Program-made: the position numbers and the translations under genes
From: Granulicella paludicola
Lineage (GTDB): Bacteria > Acidobacteriota > Terriglobia > Terriglobales > Acidobacteriaceae
Reading direction: 5' to 3'
Assembly (NCBI RefSeq): GCF_025685545.1
Contig: NZ_JAGSYC010000023.1
Location: 124,001-188,000, forward strand
DNA length: 64,000 nt
The notes under the pieces: model-generated
What the model saw: only the letters and a program-made list of their open reading frames with translations
Database searches by the model: none
Told to the model about the DNA's origin: nothing
In this document: piece by piece, positions 1 through 8,044 of the stretch
Layout: each line of letters begins with the position of its first letter
Numbering within the stretch: the first letter of the stretch is position 1

Positions 1-3000
1 CAAACTTCTGCGTGGTGCCAGGCGCTGCACCCGTGATGCAGGGGTTGCCGGGCTCCCAGTTCGGATCGCCTGGGCAGACGAAGGAAGCTTTGTTGATCCA
101 GTTCGCGCGGCCCTGATTAGCAGGTTTGGCCGCCCCTACCCGGTCCACATGCTGAGCTCGGCCTGGGTAGGTTCCGCCCTGGAAGTTCGAGCTCAAGCCT
201 GAGCCGGTACCGGAGGGATCGCCTTGTCCACCGCTGAAGTAGGGCGTGAGGAACGGGCCCGTCTGCAGCAGGAAGATGCTACTGACCTGCCAGCCGCCGA
301 GCAGCGCGTCTTCAAAGCGGTTGATATTGTTGCCGAAATCCCGGCCCCGACCATATGGAAGTTGATAGACCACCGTTGTGTTCCAACGATGACGGCGTGT
401 GCCATAAACCTGTCCGAAGTCGATGGCTCGATTGGACGCCCAGGAGGCGCGAGCGCCGCCGGTCTCGCCGGAGAAACTACCGCTGTTCGGGCCCTGGTTA
501 TCGGCGAGATTCTTGGCCAGGGTGTAAGTGGAATCGAAGGTGAGACCGCGTGAGGCGTGATGACTCACATTGATCTGCACGGACTGATAGTTGGCATTTG
601 CACCAGTAGAGCGAGAGTTGACGATACCCCAGTTCGGGAAGGGGCGAGCGCTCAGCGGCTGGTTGTAGGCCGAGGTCGTCTTCGACTCACTGGTGAGGTC
701 GTTGTAGTTCGGAGCCCACTCCAGATCGTTCGACTCCATCCCGATGTACGAGATCCGAGTGCCGTAGCCGCCGGCAAACTCGTGGTCAATGGAGAGCGTG
801 GCCTGCTCCGAGTAAGGGTCCTTCCAGTGGATGTCGTTGGCTGTGCCGAAGTAGGCTGTGCCGAGTGTTGCGGTGTTGGAGCTGGTACCCGAACCGGCAA
901 AGATCTGTGGCCAGCTGTAGGCAGGACCCTTTGCTGTCTCGCTGTTTGCATAGATCGTTGTACCGGACTGGAGAGTGCCTGTCAGCGAGTAGAAGCTGCC
1001 ACCAAGGCTAGAGATGCTGTACATGGCGAAGCCGCCACGAATGGCTGTGCGCGCATCGTTGAACGGACGGTAAGCGAAACCGAATCGCGGCATGAAGCGC
1101 TTTGTCTCGGTTGTGCGCAGGCTGGAGGAGAGACCGGCCTGCGTATTATCGAGCACCGGCGTGCAAGGCGCGCCATTCGCCGAAGCGCCCGTGGTCGTGC
1201 CGATCGCGCAGGCGTTGAACGAGGCAAGATAGCCCGCGTTCAGGTTCTGCTCGCCGCCATCGGGGTAGATCACTTGGGCGGAAAGGGGCACCGCGGGATT
1301 GAAGTTGCCGATGTTGCGGCCGCTATCGTGGTAGCCGGGCTGCAAATCGTAGCGAAGTCCGAAGGTGAGTGTGAGGCGCTGTGAGGCCTTCCACTGATCC
1401 TGGGCATAGAAGGAATAGTGCATATCCACGCCGTCGTTGTCTGACGTGACGACGTCGTACGCGGTGGCCTGTGGAACACCGGCGAGAAAGTCGCCGAACT
1501 CCTGGCCGGTGAAGGTCTGTGCCTGTGCATAGTTGAAGGTGCCATAGTTGTCAGCGCCGTAGAAGCCGAGCGGCGTGAGCGCCTCAAGATGGCGGACATC
1601 GGCACCGAACTTCATGGTGTGGGCACCCTTCGCCCAGGTGAGAGAGTCGGCGTATTGAAAGAGGCGAGACTTCGTCGTCGAAGCAAGCCGGTCGGCATTC
1701 AAGCTGCTGAGTGTCTTGAAGTCGAGTTCGGAGATGCCGTTGAAGAACAGGTTCTGCAATCCTTGAAGACCTGTGCTGGCGGCAAAGGAAGAACCGTTGA
1801 AGCCGTTGGAGGTGCCGGTTGTGTCCAGCGTGAAGCCGAAGCGAAACTCGTTCACCAGATTCTGCGTGAAAGAGTAGTTCGCCGCCGCGACGAAGACGCG
1901 ATCCTGGCCAATGGACGAACCGGAGGGAACATTAAGCGGCTCGGGATTAATCTGATTGATGTTCTTCCAGGTATAGCGGGCGAAGACGAGCGCCTTCTGG
2001 CCAATGTACTGATCTCCGCGCACGTCGAACTGATTCGAGTTGTATGTGTTCGCTTTGCTGACGATGTAGTTGTAAGGCGTCGTCGCCGGGTTGTAGACGG
2101 TCGGGTCTCCGATGTTTGGGTCCGGGAAGAACTGCAGGAAAGGCTTTGCGGCGGCGTTGACGGGGATCGTGTCATTCGCATACGGAGCGCCAGTGAAGGG
2201 ATTGACTACCGTTGCAACATTGGTGAAGATTCCCTGCTTCATCAGCGTGCTGGGAACGAGCGCCTGCTGTGTGATGGTGCTGGGGAGACGAAAGCCTTCA
2301 TACGTGGCAAAGAAGAAGCTCTTGTCGTGGCCGTTGTAGAAGTGGGGGATCACGACGGGGCCACCGATCGTGCCGCCAAAATCATTGCCTCGAATGTGTG
2401 GCTTAATAGATCCGAACGGAGTGGCGTCCAAGGCAGAGTTCTGGTCGTAGAGGAAAGCGGACCCGTGGAGCTTGTTGGTGCCACTCTTGCTAATGAAGGT
2501 GACCTCACCCGGCTGACCGTACTCAGCGTTGTTGAGCACACCATCCACGCGAACCTGCGAGATCGATTCTCCCGACGGAAAGGCGTTTGCCAGGGGCGAG
2601 TTGCCGGTGGTGCTCTGTGCGCTCACGCCGTCCACCGTGGTATCCGACTGCGAAGGCAAACCACCCTGCACGGAGAACTGCACGCCTGTGCCATTGGACG
2701 ATCCGGTATCGGCCTGAACGCCCGGCAGCGTCTGGATGAGGTTTAGCGGACTTGTGCCGCTGATGGAAGCGCGATAGTTCGCAGGCAGGTTTTCGACATC
2801 GACAGCGGAAAGTGTCGCGTCGATGGAGGCTGTCTCCGTGTTGATCGCGCCAGCGGAAACTGCACTGACCTCTACCTGCTGTGCGACTGCGCCTACATGC
2901 AGTGTCGCGTTGGCGCGCAGCTGCTGACGCGCCGCAAGGGTAAGATTTTTCTCGTTCTCGCCGTCGAAACCAGCAGCAGCGATGCTCACCGAGTAATGGC

Positions 3001-3241
3001 CTTCAGAGAGGTTGAGTACCTCGTAATTTCCGGACTTGTCCGTCTTCACCGTACGCGATACACCCTCGTCCGCATTCGTGACCGTGACAATCGCGTTAGG
3101 AACCGCCGCGCCGCTCGCATCAAGCACTGTTCCCAGGATCGTCCCCTGGGTCGACTGCGCGAGGAGAGCTCCAGGCAGGCAGGAAAGTAGGACGACGGCT
3201 GTGAGACGCAGCAGGTGGCCTTTGCGGCCTTGAATGAACAT
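1..3241 (-). CDS. TonB-dependent receptor, Oar-like (C-terminus outside window)
   Basis: Outer-membrane receptor expected to import a large substrate with energy from TonB; the substrate is not readable from sequence. About 1080 codons are present with no stop before position 1, so the C-terminal end of the barrel is missing. The protein starts MFIQGRKGHLLRL, has a Sec signal ending ALLAQ, then a carboxypeptidase-regulatory-like domain (GTVLDASGAAVPNAIVTV, about residues 35-115), a plug region with the phrase NAEYGQPGEV, and a long beta-barrel rich in aromatic residues, Asn and Gly. The ATG at 3239-3241 is chosen because AGAAGG lies about 9 bases upstream and the signal peptide follows directly. 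It is divergent from the phosphatase-like gene at 3497. Family is secure, function generic. Confidence 0.9.
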   Translation of the reverse strand, partial: MFIQGRKGHLLRLTAVVLLSCLPGALLAQSTQGTILGTVLDASGAAVPNAIVTVTNADEGVSRTVKTDKSGNYEVLNLSEGHYSVSIAAAGFDGENEKNLTLAARQQLRANATLHVGAVAQQVEVSAVSAGAINTETASIDATLSAVDVENLPANYRASISGTSPLNLIQTLPGVQADTGSSNGTGVQFSVQGGLPSQSDTTVDGVSAQSTTGNSPLANAFPSGESISQVRVDGVLNNAEYGQPGEVTFISKSGTNKLHGSAFLYDQNSALDATPFGSIKPHIRGNDFGGTIGGPVVIPHFYNGHDKSFFFATYEGFRLPSTITQQALVPSTLMKQGIFTNVATVVNPFTGAPYANDTIPVNAAAKPFLQFFPDPNIGDPTVYNPATTPYNYIVSKANTYNSNQFDVRGDQYIGQKALVFARYTWKNINQINPEPLNVPSGSSIGQDRVFVAAANYSFTQNLVNEFRFGFTLDTTGTSNGFNGSSFAASTGLQGLQNLFFNGISELDFKTLSSLNADRLASTTKSRLFQYADSLTWAKGAHTMKFGADVRHLEALTPLGFYGADNYGTFNYAQAQTFTGQEFGDFLAGVPQATAYDVVTSDNDGVDMHYSFYAQDQWKASQRLTLTFGLRYDLQPGYHDSGRNIGNFNPAVPLSAQVIYPDGGEQNLNAGYLASFNACAIGTTTGASANGAPCTPVLDNTQAGLSSSLRTTETKRFMPRFGFAYRPFNDARTAIRGGFAMYSISSLGGSFYSLTGTLQSGTTIYANSETAKGPAYSWPQIFAGSGTSSNTATLGTAYFGTANDIHWKDPYSEQATLSIDHEFAGGYGTRISYIGMESNDLEWAPNYNDLTSESKTTSAYNQPLSARPFPNWGIVNSRSTGANANYQSVQINVSHHASRGLTFDSTYTLAKNLADNQGPNSGSFSGETGGARASWASNRAIDFGQVYGTRRHRWNTTVVYQLPYGRGRDFGNNINRFEDALLGGWQVSSIFLLQTGPFLTPYFSGGQGDPSGTGSGLSSNFQGGTYPGRAQHVDRVGAAKPANQGRANWINKASFVCPGDPNWEPGNPCITGAAPGTTQKF

Positions 3242-3496
3242 AGTTTGACCTTCTGAGCTTTGTTTTGATGTTGCCAGAACCTTCCGTAACCGAATGAGAA
3301 ACTCAACTGGAGACGAATGTTCGTAGCGATCTTGAGAAGAGTGTGCGGGGATGTCTTTGCTAGACAGTAAATTTCTGCCGGTCGCGTGACGACAATCGGA
3401 CAAAGCCATCGAAAATTAACAAAGCTGCGACATCATGGAACCATGCCAGATGCAAGCTCTTCGAGAATCAACAACGTGAAAAGAGGTTTAGCTGTA

Positions 3497-4630
3497 ATGA
3501 GGTGGATGTCCGCTGCGATCCTGTGCTGGAGTTGTGCTCTTTTGTCTCCTGCTTCTGCTCAAACCCGGCAGGAGGCGGCCGCTGCCGACCCTGCGAAGGA
3601 ACACGTGATCTGGGTCATGAGTGATGGCCTGCGCTGGCAGGAGGTTTTTCGCGGGGCAGACCCATCGCTCCTGATTCCAGCCAACAACGATGGTCAGCCC
3701 ATAGATTCCTATGCGAAGCGGTTTGTCCGCGCGACTCTGGACGAGAGCCGTAAGGCACTTATGCCGTTCCTCTGGAGCGTGATGGTGCCACAGGGCGAGA
3801 TCTACGGGAACCGCGATAAGGGTTCGGACGCGTATGTGACCAACGGGCTGAACTTTTCATATCCCGGCTATAACGAAACCTTGACCGGCCATGCGGATCC
3901 ACGTATCAGCAGTAACGACAACATTCCCAATCCAAATGTCACAGTGATGGAATGGCTCGATCGCGGATGGAAGAAGAATGAACCCGGGGCGCACAACCTG
4001 ACCGCGGGTTTCGGCGCATGGGAGGTGATAGGCGGTGCACTGAATGCGCAACGGTGCGGCTTCACGGTGAACGTCAGCTACGATCCTCTGACGTCGATTC
4101 CCATGACGCCGAAGCTGGACCTCCTGAATCGCTGGAAGCTCGAGAGCCCGCGCATCTGGCCGGATGAGGCATTCGACGCTCCCACGTTTTACACGGCGAT
4201 GGAGTATTTGAAGACCCAGAAGCCACGCCTGCTCTACATCTCATTGGGTGAGACCGATGACTGGGCACACGGGAACCGCTACGGCTTCTACCTGGAATCG
4301 GCAAACCGTGTCGATAGCTATCTCAAGCAGCTTTGGGATTTCGTTCAGTCCGATCCGGAGTATCGCGGGCATACGACGATTTTCTTCCTGCCGGACCATG
4401 GTCGCGGATCTGCACCTACCGGCTGGCAAAGTCACGGCAAGGACCTGCCGGAGTCGAAGTATATTTTTCTGGGAGCAATGGGAGCAGGCGTGCCTGCTCG
4501 CGGCGAACTGGGTGCAGGAACGCCGGCTATGCGGCAGAATCAGGTAGCCGCTACCGTTGCGAAGCTCTTTGGACGCGACTGGGTGAAGGAGACGCCGGAG
4601 GCTGGCAAGCCTCTGCCGGAGATACGTTGA
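3497..4630 (+). CDS. Exported alkaline-phosphatase-superfamily protein
   Basis: A secreted or periplasmic member of the alkaline phosphatase / type I phosphodiesterase fold, expected to hydrolyse a phosphate or sulfate ester with two bound metal ions. Visible motifs are the N-terminal metal site (HVIWVMSDGLRWQEV), a likely nucleophile region (NFSYPGYNETLTGH), the DDWAH motif and the C-terminal FFLPDHGRG metal site, in the order expected for this fold. The reading frame is open from 3386, but the ATG at 3497 is preferred: AGAGG sits 10 bases upstream and a Sec signal (MRWMSAAILCWSCALLSPASAQ region) follows at once. Its divergent neighbour is a TonB-dependent receptor. The exact substrate is unknown; a nucleotide pyrophosphatase role is possible but not shown. 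Confidence 0.85.
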   Translation: MRWMSAAILCWSCALLSPASAQTRQEAAAADPAKEHVIWVMSDGLRWQEVFRGADPSLLIPANNDGQPIDSYAKRFVRATLDESRKALMPFLWSVMVPQGEIYGNRDKGSDAYVTNGLNFSYPGYNETLTGHADPRISSNDNIPNPNVTVMEWLDRGWKKNEPGAHNLTAGFGAWEVIGGALNAQRCGFTVNVSYDPLTSIPMTPKLDLLNRWKLESPRIWPDEAFDAPTFYTAMEYLKTQKPRLLYISLGETDDWAHGNRYGFYLESANRVDSYLKQLWDFVQSDPEYRGHTTIFFLPDHGRGSAPTGWQSHGKDLPESKYIFLGAMGAGVPARGELGAGTPAMRQNQVAATVAKLFGRDWVKETPEAGKPLPEIR

Positions 4631-4823
4631 GTGCATTGACGATTTGTCACCACTTTAGGAACCCTGAGAGGAGCCGATGATCTCCGTCGTCGATGGATTT
4701 GCCCCACTCGTCTCCTCTTGCTTTGCCACATTGGTAGAGTCAGCCTCCAGCCTTCACACTCCTGGCGCCGCCTTGAAGAAGTTGGAATCATGACCAACGT
4801 CTCTTACTAGACACTTCGGCAAA

Positions 4824-7760
4824 TCAGGGCAGCGGAAGTTTTCCGAAGAACAGTTCGATCTGGCCTGTATAGTCCCCGTGGCCTTGGGCCGGTTGTCCCG
4901 ATGGGCCCATTGTCAGCGGTCCGACGAATTTGGTGCCGATGGCGGGAATGGCGTGCAGGAACGAGAGTCCGCTGGGCGGGAACGGTACGTAGGCCTGCCC
5001 GACCAGAGCTGGCGGTGGGGTCTTCGGAGTCAGGATCTGCACATAGATCGGAGAGTCCTGTCGCTGTTCGATCCGAGCCGTGATTGCGCCTTGGGTCGTA
5101 TCGAGCTGGAGCCAGCGGATACCGGCGTAAAACCCCTTGAAAGTGGGATAGTCGAAGTGCTCTCCCGGCTTGAGGTCGTCGGGATTTCCGACCATGGTGT
5201 TGTTATAACGCCGGTTCCAGACGTCGAGCGTGTCGCCCGCCAGTCGATCTTGATACACCGGCGAAGGACCCTGACCAAGGAAGCGCATGCCTGTCACCTC
5301 AGCCTCTGGATAGTCGAATCCAATGCCGAAATATTCCTGCGCACCGTGGATGACATAGGTGTACTGGATCGACAGCCAACCGTTGGGCTTCAACCGGTAG
5401 GTCAGCGACTCCATGGGGCCGTCGAAGGCCGCGTGGATCAACAGATCGTTTCCTTCAGTTTGATGGGTGAGTGACGTAAGTCTGGAAGCCGCAGTCATCA
5501 CGGGTGGTGGTGCTGGCGGCGGAGTCTGCGGAGCTTGGGGAGTAGGCCTCCGCACCGGAGCGGGCCTCGGCCCCATAGATAGAACACGAGGTCCATTGGC
5601 AAGAGGAAAGGACATCCCATGCCGAGAAGCAGAGAGCAACAGGCCGGTCGTCTTGCTAAACGCAAGAGACAGATCGCCCGCGCTTGCTGTAAGCGTATCG
5701 CCGCTCTCGGTCACGGTGGGTGTTACTCCGCCGGCCGCCTGATCCATGCGGTCGAGCCGCTTATCAAGGCCAGCGATTGGCCATACGTACGTCTGAATCA
5801 CCCGACCGGTCGAGTCCTTGATGATCAGCCGTGTAGCGTCGGGCATCCTCTTTCCGCTGCCGCTTGAGGTTAGTGTTGGCGGTCCCCAATCGTCCCAACT
5901 GGCCGATTCCCCCGGAGCCAGCGAACGGCCGTGGTCTGTCCGCGATGAAAGCACCACCGATCCCGAATCTGCGTCGCTGGGTTGGTAAAACGCGATTGTC
6001 TGCCACTCATAGGTGCAGCTATCGGCGTTGAGGAAGCTGTAACGGTTGCTGACGATGTAGGAATGCGAGCTGGCCGTCGGCGGCGTCACGATAATGGGCG
6101 ACCAGATCTGTTTCACAGTGTAGAAGCTGCCTTCCCGCTCACGATACGGGCCAACGACACCGTCAGGAGCGTTGTTGCCCGCTGAGTCGAGAATGCCGCC
6201 CTTGTCGACGCGCTTTACATCTTCATCCACAAACGACCAGATGATGCCGCCGGCACCCGCCTTGCTTTTGAGAATGGCGTCCCAGTAGTCCTGCAACCCG
6301 GCACCGACGCCGCCATCATAGAGGCCATGCAGCATCTCGGTAGGGAAAAAGACGGCCGGCTCGGAGAGCTTTTGCTGCAGCAATTCAAAAGTGGGATAGT
6401 GCTTGGTATCGGCGATGCCTGGAGGATAAGCCGCCCATGGATGCAGGACGGTCCGCTTCTCAGGGTCGTACTTTGCGTATTCGCCGTCCAGATCGAAGTT
6501 GAATCCACCTTCGTTGCCGTTGTCCCAGAACAAAATCGATGGGTGGTTGACGTCGTGCTCCACCATCTCTTTCACGAGTTTTTTGCCGACCTCGGTGTCG
6601 TAATGGGCCTGCCAGCCGGTGAGTTCGTCGAAGACATACAGTCCAAGCTCATCGCAGGCATCGAGGAAGTGCTGGTCCGGCGGATAGTGGCTGGAACGCA
6701 CTGCGTTCGCGTTCATCTCCTTCATCACATTGATATCGTCCCGCGAGAGCTGTGGAGACAGGGTTCGGCCGGAGTCTGGCCAGAACGAATGGCGCGCAAA
6801 CCCTTTCAGAAAGATGCGATTGCCATTCACAAAGAGACCTTCGCCAGGACGAAGTTCAATGCTTCGGAATCCGAATTTCTGGTGAACGGTGTGAACCACG
6901 GAGTCGCCTACCTTGAGCCGCACTTCGAGTACATATAGATTCGGCGTCTCTGCGGTCCAGAGTCGGGGATGCGCTATCTTGCCCGCCAGGTGGGCTTCCT
7001 GGTTGAGGTCAACGTCCTTGAGAGTGATTACCGGATATCCAGCAGGCTTACCGTTCGCTTCGAGCACGCGCATCTCGACGGAAGCACGCGGGCTGCTCCC
7101 GGCTGCCGCCATGTGCCGGTCAGCAAGCTTCACATCCACATCAAGCGCGCCGCTTGCAGTCGCGTCGATGGCTACATGATCGATAAAGGTTTGCGGCACC
7201 GCATCCAGATACACCGGACGAAAGATGCCGCCGTAGTTCCAGAAATCGCCTCGCCGCTCCGCATGATTGACGGATTCATTGCTGGATTCATCGTCCACAT
7301 CAACCTGAATTTCGTTGGGCTGACCGGCGGGCTTCAACATGGAAGTGATGTCGTATCGGAAGGCATAGTAACCGCCCTGATGTGCCGGTCCAGCCGACTG
7401 ACCATTGATGGTCACCTTGGTATCCGTCATCACACCTTCAAAGTGGATGAAGACAGTCTCGTCGCGCCACGTTGCAGGCGTCGTGAAGGAACGTTTGTAG
7501 GTGCAGTGGACGCGAGGCCATCCCTCCGGATGAGCTACCCTCCCGTAGGTGTAAACCCCGAACCCCTGAAGCTCCCAATTGGAGGGAACGCCGATCGTCG
7601 ACCACTTGTTGGCGTTCTGACCGTTGTCACACTTGATCTGCCATGAAACTGGATCATCCTTGCCAAGGCCTGAAAGATATTGGGTTTTGGTTTCAACAGC
7701 CTCTGCCGATGAAGCAAGAAGCAGGAGCAACCAGCAAGCACCGCAAGTCAACCGATTCAT
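4824..7760 (-). CDS. Exported glycoside hydrolase family 2 protein (beta-galactosidase-like)
   Basis: A large GH2 enzyme expected to cleave terminal beta-linked sugars outside the cytoplasm by a retaining mechanism. The 978-residue protein begins with a signal peptide (MNRLTCGACWLLLLLASSAEA), followed by the GH2 sugar-binding jelly-roll, immunoglobulin-like domain and TIM barrel (LFVNGNRIFLKGFARH; NANAVRSSHYPPD), and then further beta domains to the end. Catalytic acid/base is the Glu in FWDNGNEGG and the likely nucleophile the Glu in FFPTEMLHG. The frame is open to 7793, but ATG at 7758-7760 is chosen for its signal peptide and a GGGGA about 9 bases upstream. A Pro-rich stretch (RPAPVRRPTPQAPQTPPPA) links domains late in the protein. 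Galactosidase versus glucuronidase specificity cannot be told. Confidence 0.9.
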   Translation of the reverse strand: MNRLTCGACWLLLLLASSAEAVETKTQYLSGLGKDDPVSWQIKCDNGQNANKWSTIGVPSNWELQGFGVYTYGRVAHPEGWPRVHCTYKRSFTTPATWRDETVFIHFEGVMTDTKVTINGQSAGPAHQGGYYAFRYDITSMLKPAGQPNEIQVDVDDESSNESVNHAERRGDFWNYGGIFRPVYLDAVPQTFIDHVAIDATASGALDVDVKLADRHMAAAGSSPRASVEMRVLEANGKPAGYPVITLKDVDLNQEAHLAGKIAHPRLWTAETPNLYVLEVRLKVGDSVVHTVHQKFGFRSIELRPGEGLFVNGNRIFLKGFARHSFWPDSGRTLSPQLSRDDINVMKEMNANAVRSSHYPPDQHFLDACDELGLYVFDELTGWQAHYDTEVGKKLVKEMVEHDVNHPSILFWDNGNEGGFNFDLDGEYAKYDPEKRTVLHPWAAYPPGIADTKHYPTFELLQQKLSEPAVFFPTEMLHGLYDGGVGAGLQDYWDAILKSKAGAGGIIWSFVDEDVKRVDKGGILDSAGNNAPDGVVGPYREREGSFYTVKQIWSPIIVTPPTASSHSYIVSNRYSFLNADSCTYEWQTIAFYQPSDADSGSVVLSSRTDHGRSLAPGESASWDDWGPPTLTSSGSGKRMPDATRLIIKDSTGRVIQTYVWPIAGLDKRLDRMDQAAGGVTPTVTESGDTLTASAGDLSLAFSKTTGLLLSASRHGMSFPLANGPRVLSMGPRPAPVRRPTPQAPQTPPPAPPPVMTAASRLTSLTHQTEGNDLLIHAAFDGPMESLTYRLKPNGWLSIQYTYVIHGAQEYFGIGFDYPEAEVTGMRFLGQGPSPVYQDRLAGDTLDVWNRRYNNTMVGNPDDLKPGEHFDYPTFKGFYAGIRWLQLDTTQGAITARIEQRQDSPIYVQILTPKTPPPALVGQAYVPFPPSGLSFLHAIPAIGTKFVGPLTMGPSGQPAQGHGDYTGQIELFFGKLPLP

Positions 7761-7984
7761 CGCAACATCCCCAATAGCCGAAATCTCGGACACCGAATCA
7801 TGACATCTGCTGACTACGTTGCCAAGTAAGGCGCGATGGAGTGATGTGCCATCAGAAGTGCCTCAATGACTAGCACTACTTCACTTCGCGCCCTTCAAAA
7901 TATGGCAACGATATCGTCCCGGACTTGAGAGTATTCGGCATCGGGCTTGTTCTCTTTCCAATCTGACATTTACATCTTGGCCTG

Positions 7985-8014
7985 AAAAAGAGGCACCCTC
8001 CGCAGAAGGTACCT
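7985..8014 (-). terminator. Rho-independent terminator after M14 peptidase gene
   Basis: Read on the minus strand, an 8-bp stem (AGGTACCT pairing with GGGTGCCT, two G-T wobbles, 8-base loop) is followed directly by CTTTTTC. It lies about 30 bases past the stop of the peptidase gene at 8045. The rest of the gap 7761-8044 shows nothing recognisable. Confidence 0.6.
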
Positions 8015-8044
8015 TTTCTCCTTAACTCACCGGGAATCGAGCAA

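Noticed and set aside
1-3241. Suspicion that the first receptor gene is broken
   Set aside because: The frame is open from its ATG to position 1 without a stop; it only lacks a stop because the window ends.
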